Assembly: GCF_001927245.1 (NCBI RefSeq)
Contig: NZ_MJUX01000012.1
Coordinates: 28,170-92,169 of the forward strand
Source of the DNA: Acuticoccus yangtzensis
GTDB lineage: Bacteria; Pseudomonadota; Alphaproteobacteria; Rhizobiales; Amorphaceae
DNA: 64,000 nt
Reading direction: 5' to 3'
The notes under the pieces were generated by a model. The model saw nothing but the letters and a program-made list of their open reading frames with translations, had not been told where the DNA came from and did no database searches. How positions within the stretch are numbered: the first letter of the stretch is position 1; every line of letters starts with the position of its first letter. Shown here one piece after another: positions 1-8,598 of the stretch. The position numbers and the translations under genes are program-made.

Positions 1-111
1 TGCCTCAAACTCCTCGGCATCATCCCCTCCGGCGCGGTCTATGCCCCCAACCGGGAGACGACGCCGGACGTGGACGAGGCGCTGAAGCCCCTGCTCCAGC
101 GCCTCGTTTAG
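1..111 (+). CDS. C-terminal end of a DapA/N-acetylneuraminate lyase family aldolase (partial)
   Basis: The window opens inside a gene; 36 codons in frame 1 run to a TAG. The visible tail, with LKLLGIIPSGAVYAPNR followed by an acidic TPDVDEALKPLL helix, resembles the last helix of the dihydrodipicolinate synthase-like class I aldolases. Such enzymes cleave or condense pyruvate with an aldehyde through a Schiff-base lysine, which lies outside the window. It converges on a TRAP transporter, a common neighbour of these sugar-acid aldolases. Family assignment rests on a short tail only. Confidence 0.5.
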   Translation, partial: CLKLLGIIPSGAVYAPNRETTPDVDEALKPLLQRLV

Positions 112-134
112 AGGGGCGTGTCAGCCGCGGCGGA

Positions 135-1103
135 TCACTCCGCGGAGACGGCCTCGAACAGAGCGCGCTGGCTGTCGGTCTCCAGCATCTGATCCCACAG
201 CGGGGTGACGGCGGTGCGGAAGGGGGCCGGATCCGGCTGCGTGATCTTCACGCCCTTTTCCACCAGCGCATCCAAGAGCGGCTTCTCCTGCTCGTCGACA
301 TAGGTGCGCTGCCAGGCGGCGGCCTCCTCGCCGGACTCCTTCAGGGCCACGCGGATGTCCTCCGGCAGCGCGGCGAACTTGCCGGCGTTGACGAACACCA
401 CCGACGTCATGTTGAGCCAGCCGAGCAGCGCGAAGTCGGGCGCCACCTCGTAGAGCTTCTGGCCGGTATAGTTGGTGGCAGCACCCTCCGCGCCGTCCAC
501 CACGCCCGACTGCAGCGCGCCATAGAGCTCGGAATAGGCGAGCGGCGTCGGGTTGGCGCCGAAGGCGGTGAAGGCGTCGACGTGGATCGGGTTCTGCATC
601 GTGCGGATCTTCAGGTCCGCGATGTCGGCGATGTCGGACACCGGCTTCTTGGTCATGATGTGGCGAATGCCCGACGCGAACACGCCGATCAGCTCGAACC
701 CCGAGCCGTTCGCCGCCGCCTCCATCTTCTCGTAGACGTCGTCCTTCTCCACCGCGGTCGACAGCGCCTCGATGCTGGTGAGGAGGAAGGGCAGGTCGAA
801 CACCCGGTAGTCGGCGACGTAGTTCGACAGGGTGGAGTTGGCGGTCATCCCCATGTCGAGCGTGCCGAGGAGAACGCCCTCCACGAGCTGCGCCTCGTCG
901 CCGAGCACGCCGTTGGGGAAGATCTCCAGCGTGGCGCGGCCGTCGGTCTTCTTTTCCAGAAGGTCCCGCATCAATTGCAGGCCCTTGTCCTGCACCTCGT
1001 CCGCCGCGTTGGTGTGGGCGACCTTGAAGGTGTAGTCGGCGGCGAGCGCCGGCAGGGACAAGCACGCGAATGCGGCGGCGAAGGCGTAACGAGCGAACGT
1101 CAT
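135..1103 (-). CDS. dctP: TRAP transporter solute-binding protein, DctP family
   Basis: A 322-residue periplasmic binding protein of a tripartite ATP-independent transporter. It begins MTFARYAF with a hydrophobic signal peptide ending near ALAA. The mature part starts with the TFKVAHT strand typical of DctP proteins, and the central RTMQNP segment holds the arginine that normally salt-bridges a carboxylate ligand. An upstream in-frame ATG exists at 1127, but the 1103 start has a GGAG about nine bases ahead and leaves a clean signal peptide. It is the last gene of a dctQ-dctM-dctP operon, 64 bases after dctM. The ligand is probably an organic or sugar acid; which one cannot be read from the sequence. 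Confidence 0.88.
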   Translation of the reverse strand: MTFARYAFAAAFACLSLPALAADYTFKVAHTNAADEVQDKGLQLMRDLLEKKTDGRATLEIFPNGVLGDEAQLVEGVLLGTLDMGMTANSTLSNYVADYRVFDLPFLLTSIEALSTAVEKDDVYEKMEAAANGSGFELIGVFASGIRHIMTKKPVSDIADIADLKIRTMQNPIHVDAFTAFGANPTPLAYSELYGALQSGVVDGAEGAATNYTGQKLYEVAPDFALLGWLNMTSVVFVNAGKFAALPEDIRVALKESGEEAAAWQRTYVDEQEKPLLDALVEKGVKITQPDPAPFRTAVTPLWDQMLETDSQRALFEAVSAE

Positions 1104-1167
1104 GGATGAGGCTCCGTAAAGCGGCATGAGGCCGGAGGAGGGGGGAACGACAGGACGGGCGCCGACC

Positions 1168-2448
1168 TCACCCGAAGGCGAGGCGCGGCAATGCGAGGGT
1201 GAGGACGGGGACGAAGGCGGTGAGGAGGAGGACGATCAGCATCGGCACCAGCGCGATCCACACCCGGCGCGACACCTGTTCGACACTGCGTCCCGCCACC
1301 AGAGCGGCGACGTAGAGGCAGATCCCGTAAGGCGGCGTGATCAGCCCGACGGAGAGGTTGAGCGCGACGAGCACGCCGAACTGAATGGGATCGATGCCGT
1401 AGCCGACGGCGATCGGCATCAGCACCGGCAGGATGATGAGGATCGCCGAGATGCTCTCCATGAACATGCCGACGACGAGGAGCAGCAGCGTGACGATGAG
1501 GATGAACCCGGCGGGCGAGGATGTGACCGAGCGCAGCCACGCATCGAGCGCCGCCGGCACGCCGAGGTTGGCGATGATCCAGGAGAAGATGCTCGCCGTC
1601 GCGACGATGATGAGGACGGCGGCCGACAGGCTCACCGTGCGCTGGATCAGCCCCCACACCTGCGGCAGCTTCAATTCGCGGTAGATGAAGAGCGAGATGA
1701 TGAGCGTCGCGAACACTGCGATGCACGCCGCCTCCGTGGCGGTGAACACTCCGCCGACGATGCCGCCGACGATGATGATCGGCACGCACAAGGCCGGGAT
1801 CGCCTCGACGAAGGCGGTCCACAGGCGGCGGCCGGAGAAGGGCTCGGCGTCGCGGTAGGTCGCGCCGCCGCGCTTGGCGAAGATGTAGGAGCCGATCATC
1901 AGGCTGAGCGCGATGAGGAGCCCCGGCACGATGCCGCCGAGGAACATCGCCCCGATCGACTGGTTGGTGGTGATGGCGATGACAACCATGATGATGGACG
2001 GCGGGATGATCGACGCCATCGACCCCGCGGCGGCGATGATGACCGCCGACAGGTCCACGTCGTAGCGCCGCTTCTTCATCTCGGGCACGAGGATGGAGGA
2101 GATCGCCGCGGTGTCGGCCGAGCCGGAGCCCGAGATCGCCGCGAGCCCGGTGCCGGTGACGACGGCCACCATGAAGAGGCTGCCGGTGATCCACCCGACG
2201 AGCGCCGCCGCGAGGTTGACGAAGCGCCGGGCGATGCCGCCGGCCTCCATGATGAGCCCCGCGGCGACGAAGAAGGGAATCGCCATCAGCGGGAAGGAGT
2301 TGACGCCGCCATAGACGCGCTGGGCGAGGATCGCCAGCGGCACGTCCGTGAAGGTGACGATGGTGATGAGCGCGGCGATCCCGAGCGCCAGGACGATGGG
2401 GATGCCGGAGACGATGAGGAGGGCGAAGCCGCCGAAGGCGAGGATCAT
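1168..2448 (-). CDS. dctM: TRAP transporter large permease subunit, DctM family
   Basis: A 426-residue, almost wholly hydrophobic protein with about twelve membrane segments, the normal size for DctM. This is the ion-coupled transport subunit. It starts MILAFGGFALLIVSGIP. The SGSGSADTAAISSI and MASIIPPSIIM segments match the conserved loops of the family. The start codon lies within the stop of the upstream small permease (ATGA overlap at 2445-2448), indicating translational coupling. The longer open frame upstream of 2448 is the shadow of dctQ. It acts with the DctQ and DctP encoded on either side. Confidence 0.92.
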   Translation of the reverse strand: MILAFGGFALLIVSGIPIVLALGIAALITIVTFTDVPLAILAQRVYGGVNSFPLMAIPFFVAAGLIMEAGGIARRFVNLAAALVGWITGSLFMVAVVTGTGLAAISGSGSADTAAISSILVPEMKKRRYDVDLSAVIIAAAGSMASIIPPSIIMVVIAITTNQSIGAMFLGGIVPGLLIALSLMIGSYIFAKRGGATYRDAEPFSGRRLWTAFVEAIPALCVPIIIVGGIVGGVFTATEAACIAVFATLIISLFIYRELKLPQVWGLIQRTVSLSAAVLIIVATASIFSWIIANLGVPAALDAWLRSVTSSPAGFILIVTLLLLVVGMFMESISAILIILPVLMPIAVGYGIDPIQFGVLVALNLSVGLITPPYGICLYVAALVAGRSVEQVSRRVWIALVPMLIVLLLTAFVPVLTLALPRLAFG

Positions 2449-3047
2449 GCGGCGCGTCCTTTGTCGGCGGCGAGGTCGGCCGGAAGGTCGGCGTCGGCGG
2501 GGAGCGGCGCGGGCCGTGCCTGTCCGCGCACGATGTCGGGGATCGTGGCGATGGCGAATTCCAGCATGAAATAGGCGATGCCGACCGGGAGCGCGGCATA
2601 GGGCCAGGCGAGCGGGATGCGCAGCGCCGGCGACTTGACGATCATGCCGATGGAGAGAAGGCCGAAGCTGCCGACGAGGACGACGCCGAGGAACCACAGC
2701 CCCAGCGCCAGCGAGGCGGTCTTGGCGATCCGCTGCACCAGCGGCGGGCAGCGCACGATGAGGACGTCGATCGCCACGTGCTGGGCGTTGCGCATGGCGA
2801 TGCCGGCGCCCAGCAGCACCAGCCAGATCTGCGCGAAGGTGGCCGTCTCCTCCGTCCCGGCGATGGAGTAGGCGAAGACGTAGCGCCCCATGATCTGCAC
2901 CAGGATGGCGAAGCACATGTAGATGAAGAGGAGGCCGGCCACCGTGTCGACCGCGCGCCGAAGGGCGATGAGCGCGAAGTGCGCCGCGGCGAGAGGCAGG
3001 GCGACCTTTCGAGGTCTGGGCGGGGTCGTGAGACGTTCCATCGGCAT
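2445..3047 (-). CDS. dctQ: TRAP transporter small permease subunit, DctQ family
   Basis: A 200-residue protein with four predicted membrane segments (around residues 35-55, 70-90, 110-132 and 150-172), as in DctQ. The family-typical MGRYVF and TEETATFAQIWLVLLGAGIAMRNAQHVAID stretch is present. It couples the periplasmic binding protein to DctM. First gene of the minus-strand TRAP operon, divergent from the aldolase gene across a 222-base spacer. A second ATG two codons downstream (3041) is an alternative start; neither has a strong ribosome-binding site. The N-terminal 25 residues are basic and proline-rich, longer than usual. Confidence 0.88.
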   Translation of the reverse strand: MPMERLTTPPRPRKVALPLAAAHFALIALRRAVDTVAGLLFIYMCFAILVQIMGRYVFAYSIAGTEETATFAQIWLVLLGAGIAMRNAQHVAIDVLIVRCPPLVQRIAKTASLALGLWFLGVVLVGSFGLLSIGMIVKSPALRIPLAWPYAALPVGIAYFMLEFAIATIPDIVRGQARPAPLPADADLPADLAADKGRAA

Positions 3048-3179
3048 CCGGGCGAGGTGGTTCGCGAAAGTCGGTGCATCCGGCGGACCGGATCGTCGTG
3101 GCGGCGCCCGGCGGACCGGGTCGCGACCGGCCTCAGATTACCGACAATCGCGACCGTCGCCAGAGGTCGCTGTATCAGA

Positions 3180-3205
3180 AATAGGCACGCCTCTATAATA
3201 GGCAC
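3180..3205 (+). promoter_or_regulatory. Promoter with perfect -10 and a 9-bp direct repeat, ahead of the HpcH aldolase gene
   Basis: TATAAT lies at 3194-3199 in an otherwise GC-rich spacer, about 70 bases before the aldolase ATG. The matching -35 position (TGTATC) is poor, which fits an activated promoter. AATAGGCAC occurs twice, at 3180-3188 and 3197-3205, a 17-bp period that overlaps the -10. This spacing would place two half-sites on nearly the same DNA face and could be an operator serving both divergent units. The regulator is not known; the LysR downstream of the aldolase is one candidate. Confidence 0.5.
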
Positions 3206-3269
3206 CAAGTCCGTTGCGCCAGGTCCGGACCTCCGCGATAACGGTCCGGCCTGCCACTGGATTGCGCCC

Positions 3270-4067
3270 ATGCCCGCCCCTCACCCGACCGACACATCCG
3301 AGGATATGACCGCCATCGGCCTTGCCGTATGCGTCCTCGGCACGCCCGAAGCCGTCGCCGTCGCCCGCCGCTGCGGCTACGACTTCCTCGTCGTCGACAT
3401 GGAGCACGGGCCGATCACCGTGAACGCCGCCGCCGCCATCTGCGTCGCCGGGCAGATGGGCGGGTTTCCGGTCTATGTGCGCGTCACCGGCCCCGCCTCG
3501 CCGGACCTTGCCCGCGTGCTCGACTGCGGCGCCACCGGCGTCATCATCCCCCATGTCGACAGCCTGGACGACGCGCGCGAGATCGTCCGCCGCACGCGCT
3601 TTCCCGCCACCGGCGAGCGGGCGCTTCCGGGCGCCATCGCCCACTTCGGCTTCGAGCCCGTCGACGCGGTGACCATGGTGCGCGAGGCCGAGCCCGCCAC
3701 CCGCGTGATCGCGATGATCGAAAGCCGCAGCGGGCTTGCCGACGCCGCCGCCATCGCCGCGCTCGACGGGATCGACGCGCTGATGATCGGCTCCAACGAC
3801 CTCGCCGCGGCGATGGGGCATCTGGGCGCGCTGGGCCACGAGGAGGTTCTCGGCGCCTTCCGCGCCATCGCCGGGGCGGCGCACGCCTCGGCCAAGGGGT
3901 TCGGCGCCATGGGCCTGCCCGAGCCGCTGGTGGCCAGCCACGCGCGCGACCTCGGCGCCTCGCTGCTCGTCGCCACCAACGAGATCAATCTCATCGCCGA
4001 CGGCGGGCGCGCAGTGCTGGGCCGCTACCGCGACCTGACCGCACGGCAGGACGCCGCGGCCGCCTGA
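3270..4067 (+). CDS. HpcH/HpaI family aldolase (2,4-dihydroxyhept-2-ene-1,7-dioate aldolase-like)
   Basis: A 265-residue class II, metal-dependent pyruvate aldolase. Visible family motifs are FLVVDMEHGPI (general base His and neighbouring Glu), DCGATGVIIPHVDS, the metal-binding Glu in IAMIESRSGL, and DALMIGSNDLAAAMG. These enzymes reversibly split 2-keto-4-hydroxy acids to pyruvate plus an aldehyde. Starts are possible at 3270 and at 3306 (MTAIGLAV); the shorter form begins exactly where the barrel starts. Divergent from the TRAP operon, suggesting that the imported acid is cleaved here. Confidence 0.88.
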   Translation: MPAPHPTDTSEDMTAIGLAVCVLGTPEAVAVARRCGYDFLVVDMEHGPITVNAAAAICVAGQMGGFPVYVRVTGPASPDLARVLDCGATGVIIPHVDSLDDAREIVRRTRFPATGERALPGAIAHFGFEPVDAVTMVREAEPATRVIAMIESRSGLADAAAIAALDGIDALMIGSNDLAAAMGHLGALGHEEVLGAFRAIAGAAHASAKGFGAMGLPEPLVASHARDLGASLLVATNEINLIADGGRAVLGRYRDLTARQDAAAA

Positions 4068-4074
4068 GTGAGGC

Positions 4075-4992
4075 TCACCCGGTGCCGCGCACCGTGGCGA
4101 TGAGCGCCCCCGTCTCCAGGATGAAGTTGGCGACGAACTCGCGCGTCAGCCGCGACTGCGATTTGTGGCGCGGCCCGATCGCCGCCAGAGGCCGCGGAAT
4201 GCTGGGCTCGAACGGCAGAACCGCAAGGTCCGGGTAGCGCCCGGACGACGCGGTCAGCTCGTCGAGGATCGCCACGCCCCAACCTTTTTGCACGATCTGC
4301 GCGGCCGCGTTGAGAAAGCGCACCTCCACCCGCGGCTCGTAAGGAAGGGCGGACTTGCGGAACGCCTCTTCCAACTGAGAGGCGATGCGCGTTCCCGACA
4401 GGGGACAGATCAGCCGCTGGCCGACGAGGTCCTGCGGCGTCACGAACGGCAGTTGCGCCAGCGCGCTCCCTGCCGCGCACACGCACACCGTCCGCAGACT
4501 CTCGATCGGCTGCAGCAACAGGCCGGTGCGCGCGCCCGGATCCATCGCGAAGCCGACATCGGCAAGGCCGCTCTCCACCGCCTCCAGCACCGTGTGCAGC
4601 GGCTTCGTATCGAGCGTCACGTGAACATCCGGCCGGGCGGAAAGGAAGGTGCTCATGGCGATCGGCATCAGCGCCTCCGTCACCTCCGAGGTGGCGACGA
4701 CGCGCACGCGGCCGAGACTGCCCGACCGAATGTCGAGCGCGCTCTGGTTCACCGTCTCGATGAGCTGGAAGACGGGCTCGGCCCGCTGGTGGAGGAGCCG
4801 CGCCTCGTCGGTCGGGTCCAGCCGGTTGCCGGCGCGCTCGAACAGGGTGAAGCCGAGCCGCGCCTCCATGGTCTTCAGCGCGTTGCTGACCGCGGGCTGG
4901 GACATCGACAACTCGTCCGCCGCCCGCACCGTGGTGCCGAGGACCATGACCGCGCGGAAGATCTCCAGTTCGCGCAAGTTCAACCGCTTCAC
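4075..4992 (-). CDS. LysR family transcriptional regulator
   Basis: A 305-residue LysR protein. The N-terminal winged helix-turn-helix is clear (LRELEIFRAVMVLGTTVRAADELSMSQPAVSNALKTMEARLG), followed by a two-lobed effector domain. The start is the GTG at 4992: it gives VKRLNLREL immediately before the helix-turn-helix and has GGAGG eight bases upstream. The open frame continues upstream without family similarity. It converges on the aldolase with a seven-base gap and probably controls the aldolase/TRAP locus, although LysR genes are usually divergent from their targets, so this is inference. Confidence 0.88.
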   Translation of the reverse strand: MKRLNLRELEIFRAVMVLGTTVRAADELSMSQPAVSNALKTMEARLGFTLFERAGNRLDPTDEARLLHQRAEPVFQLIETVNQSALDIRSGSLGRVRVVATSEVTEALMPIAMSTFLSARPDVHVTLDTKPLHTVLEAVESGLADVGFAMDPGARTGLLLQPIESLRTVCVCAAGSALAQLPFVTPQDLVGQRLICPLSGTRIASQLEEAFRKSALPYEPRVEVRFLNAAAQIVQKGWGVAILDELTASSGRYPDLAVLPFEPSIPRPLAAIGPRHKSQSRLTREFVANFILETGALIATVRGTG

Positions 4993-5233
4993 CCGTCCTG
5001 CCTCCCGCACTGGTTGGGGCGCGCACCCACCTTTTCCATGAGCACGGCGGACGGTGCGGCGTCCATCGCAAACCGCTCGGCCCCCACCGGGGGAGGCGAT
5101 CGAGGGCGGCGCCGCCGCGACGGGAAACGCGCCGCGGGACTGAGAGGCGCGAAGAGCCGAGCGCAGGCCGCCGGTAGGGCCGTCCGCGCTCGGGATGGGA
5201 CGTGTCGATCGGCGCAAGGCCGGCCGCCGCGCC

Positions 5234-7510
5234 TTACCCCAGCAGCGTCTCCATCTTCACCGGGAAGTCGCGCACGCGCACGCCGGTCGCGTGCCAGAGC
5301 GCGTTGGCGATGGCGCCGACGGTGCCGGTGATGCCGATCTCGCCCACACCCTTGATGCCGAGCGCGTTGACGTGGCGGTCGGTTTCCTCGACGAGAAGCG
5401 CCTCCACGGACGGAACGTCGGCGTTCACCGGCACGTGGTAGCCGGCGAAATCGGCGTTCATCGGCCGGCCGGTGCGCGGGTCGTACACCGTCTCCTCGTG
5501 CAGCGCGAAGCCGATGCCCCAGATCATGCCGCCCGTGAGTTGGCTCGTCGCCAGACGCGGGTTGACGATCCGCCCCGCCGCGAAGGCGCCGACGAGCCGG
5601 GTGACGCGGATCTGGGCGAGGTCAGGGTCCACCGTCACCTCGGCGAAGACGGCGCCGTGGGAGAACATCGCCCGGCTCTCGGCGGCGGCGGGGTCGCGCG
5701 CCCCCTTGCCCTCGCCGGTGACCGACGAAAGCCCGGCGCGCGACAGGATCGCCGCATAGGTCTCGCTGCGGGACGGATCGTCGACCCGGTGGAGACGGCC
5801 GCCGCGGGCCTCGACGCCGGAGTTCGACGCGCCGAAGAGCGGCGAGGCCTCGTCGGCGACGGCGATCTCGGCGAGGCGCCGCACCGCGTCGGCCCCGGCG
5901 GTGAAGATGGCGCTTCCCGCCGTCGCCGTGTGCCCCGACCCGCCGGCGATGCCGCCATTGGGAAGCGAGGAATCGCCCGACCGGAAATCGAGACGATCGC
6001 CGTCGATCCCCAGCCCGTCGGCGGCGATCTGGGCGAGCGCCGTCAACGCGCCCTGGCCCATCTCAGAGGCGGAGATCTCCACCGTTCCGGTGCCGTCGGC
6101 GTGGATGGTCGCGCGCGCCTCCGCCTCGAACATCGGGCACGGGAAGAGCGCGCTTCCCATGCCCCAGCCGACGAGGCGGCCTTCATCATCGCGCATCTGG
6201 CGCGGCGCCAGGGGACGGCCGGACCAGCCGAAGCGCTCGGCCGCGGCGGTGTAGCATTCGCGCAGAGCCTTGGACGAGAAGGGGCGCCCTGTCTGCGGGT
6301 CCGTCTCGGCATAGTTGGCGAGGCGGAAGGCGAGGGGGTCCATGCCGCACGCCTCGGCCGCCTCGTCCATCGCGCATTCGAGCGCCGCCGAGCCGGTCGC
6401 CTCGCCTGGCGCGCGCATCGCGCCGGGGGTGCCGACGTCGTTGCGCAGGCCCTGGTGGGCCATGCGCATCGCGGGGCTGGCATACATGTTGTGCGAGGCG
6501 TTGGCGGCGGGCTCCAGGAAGTCGTCGAAGCTCGACGTGGTGGAGAGCGCGGTATGGTCGAGCGCGGTCAGCCGCCCGTCCGCGGCCGCGCCGAGCCGCA
6601 GCGTCTGCCGCGTCGCACCGCGATGGCCGACGGGGCCGAATTGCTGGTCGCGCCGGTGCACCATCTTCACCGGCCGCCCGACCATGCGCGCCGCCAGCAT
6701 GGCGAGGAGATAGGGCCCGGTCGCAAACGCCTTGGAGCCGAAGCCGCCGCCGATGAAGGGGCTGCGCACCAGAACGTTCTGGGGCGGGATGCCGAAGAAG
6801 CTCGCGAACTCGGCCGTCGAGAGCGCGGGTGCCTGGGTCGGCATGTCGAGGATCAGCCGGTCGCCCTCCCACGCGGCGACGATGGCGTGAGGCTCCATCG
6901 CGTTATGATACTGGGCGGGCGTGGTGTAGCGCGCCTCGACACGGCGCGCGGCGGCGGCGAGGCCGGCCTCCACGTCGCCCTTCTCGAACAGCGCCGGGTT
7001 GCCGAAGCCGGCGATCTCGGTGGCGAAGATTTCGCCGGTCGCCTCGTCCATCCGCGCGGGCTCGGCGGCGTAGGCGGGCGCCAGCAGCACGGCGCCCTCG
7101 GCGGCGGCCTCCAGCGTCTCGGCGATCACCAGGGCGATCGGCTGGCCGGCATAGCGCACGCGGTCGTTCTGCAGCGCGTCCACCTTGAGCGCGAAGGGGT
7201 GGGGCTTGGCGTCGGGGTCGCGCGCCAGCGGCGGGCGGTTGGCCGGCGTCATCACCTCCACCACACCGGGATGCGCCTTGGCGGCGTCGACGTCCAGATG
7301 CGTGACGCGCCCGCGGGCGATCGTGGCGGAGACGTAGACGGCGTAGAGCATCCCGTCCGGCCGGTTGTCGGCGGCGAAGGTGGCGCGGCCGGTGACCTTC
7401 AGGCGGCCGTCCGCGCGGGTCAGCGGCTGCCCGGCGTTGGAGCCGAGGCGCACGTGGGCCGAACCGTTCGCCAGCGTATCGGGGGAGACGGGTTCGATCA
7501 TGTCGGTCAT
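5234..7510 (-). CDS. Molybdenum-cofactor subunit of an aldehyde/xanthine dehydrogenase (PaoC/YagR-like)
   Basis: A 758-residue large subunit of the xanthine oxidase family. It opens with GQPLTRADGRLKVTGRATFAADN, the hallmark of the first domain. It contains the FIGGGFGSK pterin-binding glycine loop and ends with GVGEIGITG, which holds the catalytic glutamate. These enzymes hydroxylate aldehydes or N-heterocycles, passing electrons through the partner Fe-S and FAD subunits. It is the last gene of a three-gene operon and overlaps the FAD gene by ATGA at 7507-7510. The domain signature and the partner subunits match the PaoABC class of broad aldehyde oxidoreductases better than true xanthine dehydrogenases. 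Confidence 0.9.
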   Translation of the reverse strand: MTDMIEPVSPDTLANGSAHVRLGSNAGQPLTRADGRLKVTGRATFAADNRPDGMLYAVYVSATIARGRVTHLDVDAAKAHPGVVEVMTPANRPPLARDPDAKPHPFALKVDALQNDRVRYAGQPIALVIAETLEAAAEGAVLLAPAYAAEPARMDEATGEIFATEIAGFGNPALFEKGDVEAGLAAAARRVEARYTTPAQYHNAMEPHAIVAAWEGDRLILDMPTQAPALSTAEFASFFGIPPQNVLVRSPFIGGGFGSKAFATGPYLLAMLAARMVGRPVKMVHRRDQQFGPVGHRGATRQTLRLGAAADGRLTALDHTALSTTSSFDDFLEPAANASHNMYASPAMRMAHQGLRNDVGTPGAMRAPGEATGSAALECAMDEAAEACGMDPLAFRLANYAETDPQTGRPFSSKALRECYTAAAERFGWSGRPLAPRQMRDDEGRLVGWGMGSALFPCPMFEAEARATIHADGTGTVEISASEMGQGALTALAQIAADGLGIDGDRLDFRSGDSSLPNGGIAGGSGHTATAGSAIFTAGADAVRRLAEIAVADEASPLFGASNSGVEARGGRLHRVDDPSRSETYAAILSRAGLSSVTGEGKGARDPAAAESRAMFSHGAVFAEVTVDPDLAQIRVTRLVGAFAAGRIVNPRLATSQLTGGMIWGIGFALHEETVYDPRTGRPMNADFAGYHVPVNADVPSVEALLVEETDRHVNALGIKGVGEIGITGTVGAIANALWHATGVRVRDFPVKMETLLG

Positions 7511-8598
7511 CGGGCGGTCCCTTGGAAAGAGGGCGCGGAAGGGGAGGGCGCGGAGAGGGTGGGCGCGAAGACGGAGGCGGGGAGGGCGGGCATGCGCTCC
7601 GGCGTCCCCTTGGCGGCCAGCGTGAGCGCCCGCACCGCGACACGGAGGGCCAGCGCAATCTTGAAGGCGTTGTCCTCGGCGGACGGGCGCGCCTGCGCCA
7701 TCGCGGCCTCGGCTGCGGCCTGGAAGGCGGCGGCGTCCGGCGCCTTGCCGGTCAGCGCCGCCTCCGCCTCGGCAGCGCGCCAGGGGCGGGCGGCGACACC
7801 GCCCAGCGCCAGCCGCGCGGCGCGGATGGTGCCGTCCTCGATGTCGAGCGCCGCCGCGGCGGAGACGAGGGCGAAGGCGAAGGACGTCCGTTCGCGCACC
7901 TTCACGTAGCGCGAGGCGGCGGCGAACCGCGCGGCGTCCGCGGGAAGGCGCACGGCGGTGACGATCTCGCCGTGGCGGAGTTGCGGCCCGCCCGCGTCAC
8001 CGTCCGCGCCGGGGAGCGTGTGGAATTCGGCGACGGGCACCTCGCGCGTGCCGTCCTGCCCGGCGATCTCGACCACTGCGCCGAGCGCGGCCAGCGGGAC
8101 GAGGAGGTCGGACGGGTTGGTGGCGCTGCAGGCGTCCGACCAGCCGAGCACCGCGTGGCCGCGCCGGTCGCCGCCCTTGGCGTCGCAGCCGGAGCCGGGG
8201 ACGCGGCGGTTGCAGGCGCTGGCGGGGTCGCCAAAATAGGCGCAGCGGGTGGCCTGCAACAGGTTGCCGCCGACGCTCGCCTTGTTGCGCAATTGGGCCG
8301 AGGCACCGGCAAGCACCGCCTCCGCCACCGCGGGCGCCGCCGCCTTCACCGCCGGGTGACGCGCCAGCGCCGCGTTGCCGACGAGGGCGCCGATGCGGAT
8401 GGCGCCGTCCTCCAGCGTCTCTATCTCGGACAGGCCGGGGAGGCGGGAAATGTCGACGATGCGTTCGGGCCGCGCCACGCCGGCCTTCATCAGGTCGACG
8501 AGGTTGGTGCCGCCGGCCAGCACCGCGGCGCCGGGATGGGCCGCTGCGCCGAGCGCCTCGCCGAGGGTCGCCGGGCGCACATAGTCGAAGAGGTTCAT
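7507..8598 (-). CDS. FAD-binding subunit with extra [4Fe-4S] cluster (PaoB/YagS-like)
   Basis: A 363-residue FAD subunit. The VLAGGTNLVDLMK flavin-phosphate loop and GGNLLQATRC motif are present. Cysteines at residues 119, 129, 138 and 157 (TRCAYF, ACNR, GCDA, ACSATNPSD) reproduce the additional [4Fe-4S] insertion known from E. coli PaoB, which ordinary CoxM or XdhA subunits lack. It relays electrons between the molybdenum subunit and an acceptor. Start MNLFDY at 8598 overlaps the stop of the Fe-S gene (ATGA at 8595-8598), and its own stop overlaps the Mo-subunit start. Confidence 0.9.
   Translation of the reverse strand: MNLFDYVRPATLGEALGAAAHPGAAVLAGGTNLVDLMKAGVARPERIVDISRLPGLSEIETLEDGAIRIGALVGNAALARHPAVKAAAPAVAEAVLAGASAQLRNKASVGGNLLQATRCAYFGDPASACNRRVPGSGCDAKGGDRRGHAVLGWSDACSATNPSDLLVPLAALGAVVEIAGQDGTREVPVAEFHTLPGADGDAGGPQLRHGEIVTAVRLPADAARFAAASRYVKVRERTSFAFALVSAAAALDIEDGTIRAARLALGGVAARPWRAAEAEAALTGKAPDAAAFQAAAEAAMAQARPSAEDNAFKIALALRVAVRALTLAAKGTPERMPALPASVFAPTLSAPSPSAPSFQGTAR

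Noticed and set aside
1126..2574. Long plus-strand frame over the TRAP permease genes
   Set aside because: Composed almost wholly of Arg, Asp, Gly and His; it is the antisense shadow of dctM/dctQ in high-GC DNA.
5195..7909. 904-residue plus-strand frame opposite the molybdenum subunit
   Set aside because: No recognisable domain, biased composition, and mirrors codon structure of the real minus-strand gene.
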